Both the position numbers and the translations under genes were made by a program. From contig NC_059480.1 of NCBI RefSeq assembly GCF_018139145.2, positions 16,120,428-16,184,427 of the forward strand: a stretch of DNA of 64,000 nt, given 5' to 3'. The stretch is from Gymnogyps californianus. Taxonomy: Eukaryota; Chordata; Aves; Accipitriformes; Cathartidae. Below the pieces are notes generated by a model. The model made no database searches. It was given only the letters and a program-made list of their open reading frames with translations, and was not told where the DNA came from. Positions 49,776 through 62,215 of this stretch are shown piece after piece. How positions within the stretch are numbered: the stretch's first letter is position 1; every line of letters begins with the position of its first letter.

Positions 49776-51929
49776 GTGGGGTCATGCAAGTTAGATGCAT
49801 AGACTGGCCCAGTTTCTCCACAATATCATGGTATATATTCTGCATTCCTCACATTCTCCTCTCTCTTGCGTTCCCTTACAGCCTAACCCCACACTTAACC
49901 ACATCTTGCTTCCCAAGAACAGGTCTTCCCACAAGCAGTCAAGCCTAGCTTGGGAAGGTTCTCATGGCTCCTTCTCAAAGAGCCCTCACAACTCTGGAGC
50001 TTCCCCATTCATCACTCAAGGGTGTCACATCTCTGAAGGAAAAGCCCAACATGACTGAGATACAAATGACACATCTAACAGCTCTGAAAGCTTTCTCTGG
50101 TTTCCTCCATCCCTGCTCAGTATTTGGAACACATCATTTGTTCCCTTTCAGAATTAACCTACGTTAATCTGTCGGTCATCTCCCATCCTGTCCTGTGTTG
50201 TATCTCCTTTCCAACATTTCCTTTAATCAATATTCCCTCCAGACACACTAAGTGCAGTTCTTTTTATAAATAAATTGGTTGCTCTCACCCAGGAGATCTG
50301 ACATTCAGACAAACTAAACGTCCCTTTTCATCTAAATAATTTAAGGGATCTGCATTTCTTATCAAAGACTAATATATCAGGCACTGCCAACAAGACACCT
50401 TCATTGTTCTTCAGTGCTTATTTAAAGTACATTCCTTGCTTGGCAGAAGTGCTCTGTCGAGAGCCATGGAGACTCAAAGATCTCTCCACAGAGTCGTTGC
50501 ACTATAAACAATGCCAGCACAAGACTCCCAGGCCAGAAGTAGCTGTTGTGATCGTCTGCCCCAACCTGCAGCCCAACAAAAAGGGAAAATCACCCAGAAT
50601 ACCCATGGCCAGCCAGTGTCTCATAACTGAGCTCTTGTAAAACTTCCAAGACATAAGACTCCCCTCATCCTCAGATAGATTTTGAATTATCCTCCCTCAT
50701 GAGCTTACATTTTTCATTTAACCAGGAATTTATGTCTTCAACTTCCAGCCACCAAATATTACATCTGCTCAGTTAGTGATGCCTTTGTTCTCAAAAAATC
50801 TCTTTCCCATTTCAACTCTGAGAATGTCACCTCTGACCTCTTTTTTTGAAAAGTTTAAGCTTGAGGTAGGTTTTTCTTGCTTGTATTTCTGTACAAGCTG
50901 TCTTTGGAATAGTGTTTCTAAATGCTGGATATCAGAGTGAGAACAAACTCCACCTACACAAACACTCCCCACAGAGTTTTTCTGATGTCTTTCCCCCTCT
51001 CCTGCAAATGCCACCTCCAGAGCACAGCCCTCTGATCCTCTGTCCCTTTCTCCGCTTGTGGATGGATACCAGCTCTGCCTGGCTGCTGTGTCAGGGGAAG
51101 AACTGAGATCTGCAACAGCTTCTGAGGACAAACTTTGAGGCTGGTCCATTGAGGATAAGAAAAAAAGCCAAAACTTATGACCCAGACAGCAGACTTTAGA
51201 TCCAAACTTTGCAGGCTGGATTGATGTCCACGGCCTTGCCTTTAAGGTAAGGTTTCCAGGAAGGAGAAACCATTAGTGCTGATCAGAGCTGTTTTCTGTA
51301 CACAGTGCTACTAGGGAAGAAAAATGAAACCATTTCTCCTTTTAGATGCTGGTGTCCAGGGTAATACCTCTTACTTACAAAAGCGACTTACAGAGTGCTG
51401 GAAAAATCTTCCTGTCTCCTCATTGCTCGCCCTGCCTGGGTGCACCACACCTGCCGTAATAGTATTGAAAAAGGTAACCACAAAACATTATCCAGTCTTT
51501 AACAACAACCAGTATAAGTGTTGAGGAAGCTAGTCAGTACCAATAGCTTCAGAAGAAACTTCGGGAGACATTAATGGAATGAACTGCACAGAAAGAAGGC
51601 TTCTTCTTCACACCTACTACATGATTTGCTGAAGCCCTGGAGCGAAAGGGTTTATTTTCTTCCAGAACTACAGGGCTGAAGGCAAGTGCTTTCCAGAGAC
51701 TGAACAGCTGAACTAGACAAATGAGAAAATTTTGCTGCATCTTCAGCTCCCTCAGCCATCCCACCCCACCTGAGGCCTTCTACTTCATATTTCTTTCACT
51801 GAAACTGAAGCTCTCCCAATCAATGTCTTGGAAACAGAGACAGGAGAACAAATCACCCCACTAGATGCAACTTGCATCCTTCTCTCTGTTAGGAACTGGG
51901 GCTAGAGAGTGGCTGACAATCCTGGCATG
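49776..51929. other. Unique non-coding sequence, no feature seen
   Basis: No gene supported. Frames of up to 126 codons (50769-51149, minus) resemble nothing known. A donor-like AAGGTAAGG lies at about 51245, but no acceptor and open exon could be paired with it. Confidence 0.65.
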
Positions 51930-52260
51930 TGGAGACATGGCTTTTTATGAAATTACCTGCTCTTAATTGAGAGGGAGACCGTCCGTCATGACCAGGCAGT
52001 GCAAGGACTGTACAACTAATTTCAATCCATTACTGTTAGAGAAAGAGAACTGTTGCCGTCTAAACTAATAAGGGAATTTTTCACTGTGTCATTTATATAG
52101 AAGGAATTGTAAAATAGCTCCATGACAGATAGCTGTGCTGCTGGAGTTTCCTTAGTTTGTCATTGCACACAAAAGGATCTCAGCCACCATAAAATTAAAT
52201 TTCTCCACATAGCAATTGTTCAGCAATGAGACGAACCAAATTTTCTGCTAATTGAATGTG
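51930..52260. promoter_or_regulatory. Candidate conserved non-coding element
   Basis: AT-rich block with ATGAAATTACCTGCTC, CTTAATTGAGAGGG, TACAACTAATTTCAATCC, CTAAACTAATAAGGG, GACAGATAGCTGTGC, CATAAAATTAAATTTC, AGCAATTGTTCAGCAATGAG and TGCTAATTGAATGTGC. Homeodomain, TALE (TGACAG) and SOX-type (ATTGTT) motifs follow one another with few gaps and no repeat similarity. The sequence then turns abruptly GC-rich. Low-to-moderate confidence inference of an enhancer. Confidence 0.28.
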
Positions 52261-52534
52261 CTGAGCTACTTATATATTCATAGCGAGCTGGTGCTTTCAG
52301 CACCATCGCGCTCCAGCTCTGCGGGAGCCTTTGAAACAGCACTGTTGAACAAGCAGAGCTGGTGTGGGGCTGGCACAGCCACCGAGTCACCCACAGAGCC
52401 TTTGGCATGGGCTGGGAGCCCATGGTGCCACCTTGGTGGTGGTAGGGGCATGGGTCTCCTGCCTCTCCTTGGGAAGCACAGGTGTGCTGTCCAGCCCCAG
52501 CCTGTTCTCTGGGGCATGTTTTCTGGAGACTGCT
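52261..52534. other. GC-richer unique sequence
   Basis: Several CpG and GC-rich words occur between 52290 and 52450. Overlapping frames on both strands (123 codons on plus at 52252-52623) are a by-product of the GC content. It might belong to the LINE-like fragment that follows. Confidence 0.5.
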
Positions 52535-52600
52535 CTTCCTGCTTTGCAGGAATAGGACTAGATGGCCTAAGACAGCCCCTGATTCCTCCAGTTCACCAGT
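52535..52600 (+). mobile_element. Possible CR1 3'-end fragment
   Basis: TTGCAGGAATAGGACTAGAT and GGCCTAAGACAGCCCCTG resemble the CR1 3' segment 'ggggttggactagatg, acctttagaggtccctt'. The expected ATTCTATG-type terminal repeats are not visible. Short and uncertain. Confidence 0.35.
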
Positions 52601-55600
52601 GGCTTAAGCTTACTTTTTCTTAGCTCATGAGCTTCCTGCACGTCAGAGCATAACTCTTCAGAAACCTCTACCATACTTGGAGGTTTCTAAACACAATTAC
52701 CCATTACCTGGTACAAAAAAATGCCCTGATTCAAGGTAAGACACCCTTCATGAATGCCAGTGCTCCGGTTTCCTTGCTACAGTGGGGACGCTCTCTGGGT
52801 TGATGTAAGCATACCACAGAGCACCAGGATCCTCTCCCGCCAGAGTCATGAAGCAAACACCCCCTAAATGCCAAATCTCACAGTCTCTCTCTACATGCTT
52901 GATTAGATTTTTCCAATGTTTGACAGCCTCTGATATTAACCCCAGACACCCTTGCTTTGAAGTCATATCCATCTCCTCAAGTCCTGTGACCTAGGTTTGT
53001 CTGAGTTTCCTAGATCTGTATTCTCCTAAAGAGCTGATATAATACTTGGTGGCTACAGTCAGATCCCAGTGAAATATCAGTGCTCTGGTCTTATTTCATT
53101 CCAGGCTATCCTGGTTTGTTCATCAGTGAATTACCCTTGCAGATGTGTCTCTCAAAAGCAGAAAGCTTGACACCTTTCGTCTGTTCCATTACACAAGAAC
53201 TAGGAGATAATAAACAGAATAAGACAGAGACATAAGAAGTACAGCCAGCTCGTAGCCATACAGGGCAATTTGCACACTGCCGGCTGACAGGTAACCAGGG
53301 TCACACAACTGCATTCTGCAAACCTATTTCATATTCACCATTGTCAAATTTGCCACAGCAGTACAAGTTCCAAGACTTCTTAGTATGCCACTTACAGCCC
53401 TAGCTACTAGAATTATCCTGTTTAAAAATTTCCGGCTTTCATTTTCTTGAAGTACTTTTCTCATCTCTGTGGTTGCACAGAGCAGCTTGAAGCAAGTATA
53501 CATTCAACTCAAAATAACATATGTTTAAAAAAGCCTTGCAATTTCAATCCTCTTATGATAGCTGAGTAATAGACTTGATATTTTTTAAAACTTGCATTTG
53601 GCCAGATTGGATTTTATATATGCGTCTGTGAATCTGTATATACATGTGTGTATGTACATGTGCACATGCCCATCTTTTAGACACAATCTATCCAAAAGGA
53701 CATAGAAGAAAATGAAGAAAAACCTAGCAGTGATTTCAAGGATTAATTTGGGAAGACTCCCATTCCAGTTCTATATATTGCATTGTTAAGAATAGAAACA
53801 TTTCACAAATGCCTGAAAGCCCCAGAAAAACAGGCTGCTAAGAAAGCATGTGCTGTCAGAAACAAGCAGAGCAATCTCCAGCTGACTTACTATGTGAGGA
53901 ATCAAAAAGCAAGGGTTAAAGACTGTTAGAGGCCAAAACATGAGCTTTCTATCCTCTAACAACTATTTTGGACAATACATTTGAGCTAGATATCGACAGG
54001 TACTAAGGTATCTAAACTTTTTCTGATGTCAAATTCCCCAGAAAGATTAGTATTGCTGTGGATCTACCCCTACCCTCTGCATATTGAGAGAACAGGTACT
54101 AATACAATGCAGTTCCAATTTTCCCCTTCTGTTCTGGAAACTATACTGCTCCTTGGTCAATGGGTTCCCAGAAGATGAGTTGGGTTCATCAGAATGGAAA
54201 ACGTGGGTCGTTTATTAATGATGGAATTGATTTTATGCACAATATTTCAGGGAAGTGCATTCAGACATTTTGCAGCCCTCCATATCAAGGTCAGTTTTAT
54301 TCTCAATATACAACAGTGAGCTCTGCTGGGATTTGCGTGGGCTGCCAAAAGGGCTCTGTTCACACTGGTCGTGCATTAATCCACTGATTAGTTTAGTCAC
54401 TCACAATATTTTATTTCCACTGCATACCTCCGCTATTATCTTTTATACTTCCTGTATTTCAGGAGTATTATGGGGATCTTTTATTAACACATATACACAG
54501 GGATGAGATTTAATCTCTTTAATTTATTATCTATTGTATTTCTAGTAAACCCTTCTTTGTAATATCCAGGCAGCACCCTGATGGTAAATCTCCACGGCTG
54601 AAAGACATTACAGAACTGCAAAGTATCCTTTATTAAATGTTTTATTTTATTACCAAAACTCTTCAAATGTCCTTAATATATTTTTCAAGCAGTTTTCATT
54701 TGGCAGTGAAATGACTGATCCTCGCAAAGCTTTTGTCTTAGTGCTTACACAAGTGAAATCTGTATTCACTCCCAGGTACACAATGTCCCATGGTTTTCAG
54801 TAACAGAGATTATCCACTTTTTCACTGGTTGCTATGGAGAGGGTCACTGAAACACATTTGGTAGCCTAGGAATTGAACATGTCCAAAGGATCTCATGAAG
54901 AATGGCTGGGTCTTGCAAAAGGAGTTCAAGCTTTGGCCAAGATCTCACCTAGAGCAGGGTCTGTCACGGAGGGAACTGCATCTTCCAAAGGTAAGAAGCA
55001 AATGAAGCAAGGACTTGTGCAGAAATTCACACATTACTTGAGCAATGAAAGCTGAGACACTGAAGCCAGTGGGGTCTTTTGGCTCCAAGACACCAAAGGC
55101 AGCTTTACTCACTGCAAGCCTGGCTCAGTATGAAGCTTTTCTCCAGAATGTAAAGCAATGCCCAGGAGGGCCTCCAGCTGCAGAACTACAGCTTCACTAT
55201 GGCCTGACCTACCATGAGGTGTTATACTGTGCCTGCCTACAGCTGTTTGTGGTGTGCAATTCCTCAAGCCCAGTTTTTACAGAACAGTCTCAGAAGCCCT
55301 TTGAAAACTGGAGCCAGAGCCAAGCTGCAAGCCTGTTTATTGATGAGCTATTCCTCAGAGGGACTAAGTGAAATTATCTGTTGGGAAAGACCTCACCAAA
55401 AGTAAGAGCATCAGCTGGGCTCAGCATATTTCTTATCCCATCTGATATCCATTCTGACTGTCACTTTGCCACCGTGCAGTATATTACTGATGTGTTTCTG
55501 TAAAGCAAGCTGAAAAATGCTGGCTTTATTCTATGCTGTTCTTGGATTCTTTGGAGTGGGATTGTCTTTCCAAACTGCCTAGACCTTTTAGTTTTATTTA

Positions 55601-55899
55601 GAACCATTTAGCAACCCTGAGGATTAACCACCTCACAAAGTAACCAAGCCTCCTGTATCAATGTCTCTAGTTTTAATAAGCTTTTTGGGCCACAATTTTT
55701 TTTTTAATATTTGGCCAGTATTTATCATATGATATGTGCACTGCCAGACCAAGTCTCTCTAACCTATTCAATCTTCAGTTTCCCAGGTGAACTGTTTACT
55801 TATTAGCCAACATTGTAATTTCTCCTAGATCTTCTACCACTCTTATAAATCACATATTTTATTTTTAAGTGGTAAAAAGAGATTAAATGTCTCTTATGA
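52601..55899. other. Unique non-coding sequence with one exon-like segment
   Basis: No gene is supported. An imperfect TG/TA-rich run lies at 53618-53672. An ATG at 54879 with A at -3 opens a frame that reaches a consensus donor AAG/GTAAGA at 54991, and a separate 108-codon ATG frame follows at 55045-55371. Neither peptide is recognisable, so I do not call a gene. Confidence 0.6.
53618..53672. repeat. Imperfect TG/TA/CATG-rich simple repeat
   Basis: A degenerate alternating purine-pyrimidine run (TATATG, TGTATATACATGTGTGTATG, TACATGTGCACATG). Probably a decayed dinucleotide microsatellite. Confidence 0.7.
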
Positions 55900-55980
55900 G
55901 GCCTACAGGGAGCCAGGAATTTACAGGATGTAAACCCAGGAGTCCTGAGTCTCGTTCTGCGTCTTAAGCTCCAAGACCAC
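55900..55980 (-). repeat. Decayed MIR-like SINE head, antisense
   Basis: GGGAGCCAGGAATTTACAGG, AAACCCAGGAGTCCTGAGTC, TCGTTCTGCGTCTTAAGCTC and CAAGACCAC match the reverse complement of the tRNA-like SINE head ('agagccaggaattgaacc', 'acccaggagtcctgagtc', 'cagtcctgtgccttaacc', 'actagaccac'). Only the tRNA-derived half is recognisable. Confidence 0.6.
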
Positions 55981-57879
55981 AGCGGTCAAACCCAAGAGAC
56001 TCCTTTGCTGTCAGCCTCCCCATGAAGCTGGCAGCTGTTCTATGATGCCACATTTTTAGCAAGTTTTCTTGCTAGTGTGCTGTCTCAAGGTTTCAGAAAG
56101 AAAGCTCAGGCAACACACTGAGCGAAGGGCTCATCTGCCGCCTCCCGGGGGATCCATACGGTCCCTGCCTCTCTGCATGCCTCTGCTAGGAGTGAGTGAG
56201 AGCAAGCTGCCAGCACTGTGCCTATGAAATTCAGCAACAAGCCTCACTTTCAAGTGATGCAACCACTTCTAAAATGTCAGAACAACCCAGGAAATTAGCT
56301 TTTCTATAAAGAATAGCTGCTGAGGTTGAGTCCCTGCGAGGCTGAAGCGATGGCACTCAGGAGTAGGTCATACTCCAGAGACACAGCCAAGACAGTTTCT
56401 CCTTTTTCCCTACGAAGCTCATAGCCCACACAAGTTGGAGTACCAAGAAGCACTGGGGTCCAGCAGGACTCCCTGCTGAGGGCAATGAGCAGAAAGCCTT
56501 GATTTCTGACTTGTGCTTTTTCACCCCCATCTTCCTGTCCTCTTAGATGAGAATCTAAGAAAACATTCATTCCCAGGAAAGGATCCACCATAGAGACCGG
56601 GGCGTGCAAAGGAGACGTTTGCTTTCCCCCATTTTTAAGCTCTGGTCTCCCACTTCTTTTCTATGCCCTGGCACCCCTGGTACTCCCCACTGCAACACTG
56701 CAGCTCCAGTCCAGCCATACCCTACCAGCAAACAGTGAAGTGGGAGATGGTACCTGCCATGGGAAGCATAGAGTCAAATTGCAGGTTCACCCCTGCCATG
56801 TGTCCCGGCATAAGGAGATGCAGACATGAATGGGTGATGGCAATTGAACACCCCTTTTCCCATCAGGGCTATAACAGCTGGTTGTCCCTGGCAAGCCAGG
56901 TTACTGCAGCCATCTCTTACAGGCTGTAGCTGCAGCCCAAAGTGACTGCAGCACATGGGCACCAGGCTGGTGAGAAGAATAGCTGTCTGCCCACTCCACG
57001 AATTGGGCAGCCCTGAGCGCACCAGAGCTGGGAATAGGGCCCCTTCCCTGCCACCACTCTGAAATGGAGGTCCTCATTTTCCAAAAAATCCACCGATCAA
57101 GCCGTGGCTACATCAACACCGGCATTTCCCCCTGCGAAACACACACTGTGCACTCACAATGGCTCTGCTGCCCAAGGACAGTGCAGATCCCAAGGCCCCC
57201 ATTGCAACCCATGGGAGCTGGGGAGAAAGAGTTATCCAGCCAGGGGCCAGGTGGGGACTGACCCCCCCGAGAAGACCAGCTCCCCTGGATGGCTTTCCCC
57301 ATGTGAAAAACCTTTTCCCTGAAAAGTGTCGTTTACAATCCAACCACAGTTTCTGTCTGTTCTCATTTCTCCCCACCAGAAAAGCCCTGCTTTTAATAAA
57401 GCCTTGAAAAGAGAGAGAGGAAAGGGCTGGACATGTCAAAGGCTACTATTATTACTGCCTTTATGTGACAGGCACAGAAGAAGGTGGCTGTTTAAATTTC
57501 TAAGACAGACTGACAATGATAGGTAGCAGATGGATGGACAGGCTCCCGCTGGGAACAGACAATGAATTTCATTTTCTTACAGCACCGTCTACTGCAGAAC
57601 GGGCATGATACTGCAGTACGTGTGCCAAGTTCCCTTCACTGGAATGGATCCTGCACAGACCAGACTCTTGCACACAGCATAGATCTTTATATACTAAACA
57701 GGAAAGAAAAAGGGCTGACTTACAGCTTTTGTCTTCAAAATCCATTCACAGTAAAAATCTAAGGAAGACTGTCCCACTTTTTGCAGCGCCAGGAGATGCT
57801 TCGATATAACCAGTCCCTCAAGACACTTCACGGGTTTGTACAGAAATTGCTTTTCTCATCACTGAAGCACAAGCACTCA
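55981..57879. other. Unique non-coding sequence, GC-richer
   Basis: Mixed composition with GC-rich patches at 56120-56180 and 57100-57300. Many overlapping frames of 60-108 codons occur on both strands, as expected from GC content. None is recognisable. Confidence 0.65.
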
Positions 57880-58165
57880 TTGAGAGAAAGTTAGTGAGCA
57901 CCGAGCAGCGCATGCAGCTGCAGCTTACGGCTGACAGCGGAGGAGGCATCACCCGAAAGGGGACACCCCTGCAGCTCCCTGTCCCCAGCCTCCCCTCCCA
58001 GTGCAAGGGCTGGGGCTCCCACAGCCGATCCCGGTCCTCTTAGCTGGGGAGAGCTGATGAGAAGCCCCGGGGCTGCAGCCCTCCCGTTTGCCAGCAGTTC
58101 CCTTGCTGTCACAGCAGCCATCCCCTGCTGTCCCCTTCCTCCCCGCACAGTCACATCCAGCCACC
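57880..58165. other. GC-rich patch with partial CpG retention
   Basis: About 10 CpG in 280 bases and clearly GC-rich, against a CpG-poor background. It is too sparse in CpG to be a classical island. Frames of 60-100 codons on the minus strand are by-products of composition. It could be a weak regulatory region. Confidence 0.45.
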
Positions 58166-60060
58166 TGCAGTCAAGGTGAGATGTGAGAGACACAGGGAAA
58201 GGGGGGAGGAAGGAGGTTTGCTTGAGTCATCCCAGGGACTGCAAGGCCTTTTAAATGATGTTGCCAGTTGGAAAATGGGTTTAGAGCCTTTCAATGGTAA
58301 ATTTTAGTCTAAGCACGCTGCTCTCGCTCTCTCCGAAATAATGCGTGCAGATACACATAAATATCTCCAGGCTGCAGCCGACCTCATCCATCCCCATCCT
58401 GGAGCTCCCTATGAGCTCCAATATCCTGGCATGCAGCCTAAGACCTTTCAGGTGATGCATTTGGGAATGATCAGTTGTTTTACTGTAAGAAAAATAATTC
58501 CCTGGGCTGGGGGAAACAACTCAGCAATGGAGACCAACATAATCCACCTTTGCCTGCATTTCAGCTTCAGGTTGTTTCCTAAATGAAATACTTGCAGAGT
58601 ACAGACGTGGTGAGTACTCCTGACCAGTGCCTGATCTGGAGAGCACATCATCCTCATCGTGGCCAGCTAGACTGTCCTGTTGAGGCTCTGCCTTCTCATA
58701 TAAAAGCCCTTAAAGCACTAGGGTTTCTTTCCCATGCATTTTGTGCAGTTAGCATTCAAATCACCTCAAACCTGAGAACCAAATCCATCTCCCACTGTGG
58801 CCCTTGCAATGCCACTGATCACCCCCAGCACTGGAGGAATCCTAAGTCTCAGTACTTAGGACCAGCTAAATATCAACTCTGTGACTCTCAGGGTATTCCC
58901 TGTCATTTAAAAAATAAAAAAGAAAATAAAAAAGGAGAGCGCTGTCCTCGATGCAAACAGTTAACTCCTTCAGCTCTGTAAAGTATTTTAATATTAAGGC
59001 AATTGATTCTAATAAACCCAGGAACACAAATGTGTGTAAGGCTGAAGGCAAGATGTGGGAGGATACAGAAGCAAGGGAATTAACACAGAGCCCTCCTGAA
59101 CTCTTCTGCAGCCTGTTCCAAGCATGACGCTTCTGATTGATCCTTTTCCTTCCCAAGAGAGGTCCAGCCCTCTCTTCAAGCCCCTGGATCAACACACATC
59201 ACAGTATTTGAAATCCGTATCCCAGTCATCTAACCTGGCCAGCCTGGCAACGGTGGCTCTTATTCATGATTCACACTGGTGAAGTTAACAGGATGCTTTC
59301 TACAGGGAGTACTTATAGGGAGTGAGCAAGATGAGCAAGTCTGAGCTTGGAGATGCACTTACAACACTATCATCCCACAATATGAGACACCAGAGATTGT
59401 GCATTCACTTGAAAGTCTCTTACCACATCACAGTGATCTCTGAGCAGCCCAGAGCTGAACCCTGAGATCTCGGCTTGCCCCATTTGCAGGGAGATTGGTG
59501 CAGGTCTGTGCTTAGTGCACTCAGCTCCCTGTAGACACATTTCAGGGTACACCTGAAGAGGCAGTCTTAGCTAGGATGGATCTGGTGACCCACCACTGTG
59601 ATCTGCTCCACTCCAGTAACAGCTTACACACACAACAACAGACATATTGTTCCTTAGACATCAAAGCCAGCTGCTAAACTGCTAACGGTATGCTCTGGTT
59701 TGCAACAGCGTTGAGTACTCCATGTGTATGTCCTTTGAGCACAACATGTCCTACTTCCCATGCCTTTGTCCACATTCCCATAGATACCTTCCAACAAGCG
59801 CCCAATATCAACACCTAAACAAAGAGAAGGTCCATAGCTGCTCAAAAACGTTTGCTCTTCTTTCCCTTCACACATCACCTGATCATTTTCCCCCCCTTTT
59901 GCTTTGCAATAAAGAGAATAAGGACAAGGTTAAAGAAATGAGATGTGAAGAGTGACCTTCCCTATAAACTCCATAGGCAGAAAATGAGGCTGAGCAGTAA
60001 ATTAGAAAGCACCTGCCAGAGCTGCCCTCCCAGGTCACCTGGAACCACAAGGGAGGAATT
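58166..60060. other. Unique non-coding sequence
   Basis: A 132-codon ATG frame at 58583-58981 has T at -3 and no recognisable domain, although it ends with a CPRC motif. 59975-60045 faintly resembles an antisense MIR-like SINE. Nothing can be supported as a gene. Confidence 0.6.
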
Positions 60061-60066
60061 GTAGCT

Positions 60067-60080
60067 ATTGCCATGGCAAT
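60067..60080. promoter_or_regulatory. Perfect X-box (RFX-type) palindrome
   Basis: ATTGCCATGGCAAT is a perfect 14-base palindrome fitting the RFX-family X-box pattern (RTTGCC, RGCAAY half-sites). A RUNX-type AACCACAA lies about 20 bases upstream. RFX factors drive ciliary genes and immune genes, but an isolated site does not show which. A chance palindrome of this length is expected a few times in 64 kb, so the interest lies in the motif match. Confidence 0.4.
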
Positions 60081-62039
60081 TCTGCAGACTCTATTTTATA
60101 TGGACCTCAAGGTACTACTGAATATACAGTGCTACAAGCGAAAATGGGTATGGATGAAGTGGAACCATATGTACTGTAACTGATTATCCTTCCTAAAGAC
60201 ACTGAGGTTCAGAGGAAAAAAAAAGATCTGCATTCTTTGAGTGGCAGTGACCCCTAAGGACAGGACTGCCTGGATCCTCCCAGTAGCTCTCATTCTCACT
60301 AGAATGACAGAGGATTTTTGTGTAACCCTGCAGCTAAAATCCTTTACAATACATCCATTACCAGCCAGTTTCAGGTGTCAAATTACGATAGGTGCCTTGC
60401 ATTTTCATGCACAGCAATTATTTTCATAAAGGAATTGGAAAACATTAACTGAAGTTGCAAATACTGCTTGACTTCTGGAGGGTTTTTTTAATTTTCTTGC
60501 TCAGTACAAAGAAGATCTTTAAACTTGCAAGTTGAAGTCATTTGTCTTCATGATGCCAGCTGCTGACCACAGGGAAAAGGTCACTGCTATTACCAGTGAC
60601 AGCATCCCAGCAGATCATCCTCTCTTAGCATTTTTCCTCCTTCATTCCCTCCTTCAACAGAAGGTCAAGCACCACCTCTCCTCCAGGGAGGAGAGACTAC
60701 TAACATTTCCTCTTTGCATTAGGAACAGTTAATGGAAATGGCAGTAAATCACCCTTCTTGTTCTCATCCAGACAGTTGCAGAGAGCAAAGACCATCTGCT
60801 TGTCTGGACTCCCATGAGGAGCCATGAGATAAAGGAAAGAATTTTTCTTCTTCACATAACCCCAATTTTTAATCCACAGCATTACCAAAAGTCATGGTCA
60901 AAGCCACTTTCATTCCTAGCTTGGAGGAGATGCTGCTGGAGTCTTTTGTGTGGCATTGTTAGCAATGTCATACCAGCATTTAACTGCTCTGGACAAAACC
61001 ACTGCACTAGATACTCTCACAGACCCTAACAAGAACATAAAGAACTTACTGTCTCAATGTAAAGGACAAAGTATGAGTGGCAAAATCCAAGTCAAATGGT
61101 TGACTGAGATCACAGGCCAAGGCCACGCCACAGCTGGACACAGTCCTACTGACTCACCGGCTGCATTGGTAGCTATCCCTAGGACACACTGCCACCTCCC
61201 AAACTTGCAAAGCTCATCGCGTTTTCTGGACTTAGACCTGTAACAGGGTGGCGGTGGGATGGAACAGTCCCTGCCTGTGCAAGGAGTTGCAGAATGGGAT
61301 TGTCCTGTTGGTCTACACAAGGATTATACAGGAACGTGGGGCAAGAAAATGGGAAGTGATTAAGATGAGCTATATCCTGTCCCTGCTTCCTTTTTCAGAC
61401 TCATTCTGAACTCAATAGATAATACAGAAGACAAATTCAGGCACGTGGTGAATTGAAGGGGGCGTGCAAAAGTTTTAAAGTCTCTGACAAAGAACAGTGA
61501 TGGTAGTGCAGTAGAGGTGCCAGCTGTGGAGCTGTGTTAATGAATTTCCTTCTCCCTCAGACATTAAGGTATGCCACAGACTAGCAATACAACATATTTG
61601 AAACCCCGTGTCACTGTTCATTGCATTTTTTAAGCAAAGCTGATGGTTCTTCTTGTATTTTATCACCTCATTTTTGTTATTATAAGGCATTTCGTTTGCA
61701 AGGTATGTGGCATGAAACAAGATCCACATAGACTTAAATGAAGGCATATTTAAATAGGTTATGTTTAAATAGCATCTAAGTAGGTGACAGGTTGTGTTTA
61801 ACATGTTTAAATAGGCTATTTACTTTTTATCAAGTTTAGTAGTTAATCAAACGGTTTGCTTGGCAGGTATAGAATGCGCGTCCCCAAGGCAATAGGAGTC
61901 AGACAGAAGGTAGAAAGATGGCCTTTTCCTTTACTTTTGTGGCGATAAAACTGCACACAGATTTTTCACATGCACATTGGCCATTCAAGCAAATCAGGAA
62001 CCTCATCTGTCCCAACACGCTTTATTCATTCATCCATTT
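60081..62039. other. Unique non-coding sequence
   Basis: No gene seen. At 61750-61815 the word TTTAAATAG occurs three times (61750, 61765, 61807) in a short AT-rich cluster. Open frames reach 109 codons (61475-61804, minus) without recognisable content. Confidence 0.65.
61750..61815. repeat. Short degenerate AT-rich repeat cluster
   Basis: Three copies of TTTAAATAG, the first followed by GTTATG and the third by GCTATT. A small local repeat of unknown origin. Confidence 0.6.
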
Positions 62040-62215
62040 TTCCCCCCGTGGCAGGCAGCCCTTGGGCCACCAGCTGCCAGCCGCGCCCCGCAGCCGGCCG
62101 GGGGAGCTGTCCCCAGCCCCGCTGCCGACGCCTGCCCACGCCCCGGGTGCACGGCAGCCGTGTGGAGCGGTACCCGTCCGCCCAGCTTCTTCACGGCTCT
62201 GCTACGTCTAGGGAT
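62040..62215. promoter_or_regulatory. Dense CpG patch, candidate CpG island or first exon
   Basis: I count about 18 CpG in roughly 170 bases, by far the densest patch of the window, with GC-box-like and CCGCC-type words (GCCGCGCCCC, GGCCGGGGG, GCCCACGCCCCGGG). Both edges fall quickly to ordinary AT-rich sequence. A donor-like AA/GTAAGC lies at 62228, which would suit a plus-strand first exon. Frames cross the patch in several phases (for example 61970-62338), but none is recognisable. It may be a small promoter, an orphan CpG island or an unmethylated enhancer. Confidence 0.45.

Noticed and set aside
59975..60045. Possible antisense MIR-like SINE
   Set aside because: A few words match (AAAATGAGGCTGAGCAG, CAGGTCACCTGGAA), but the intervening sequence does not follow the SINE order well enough.
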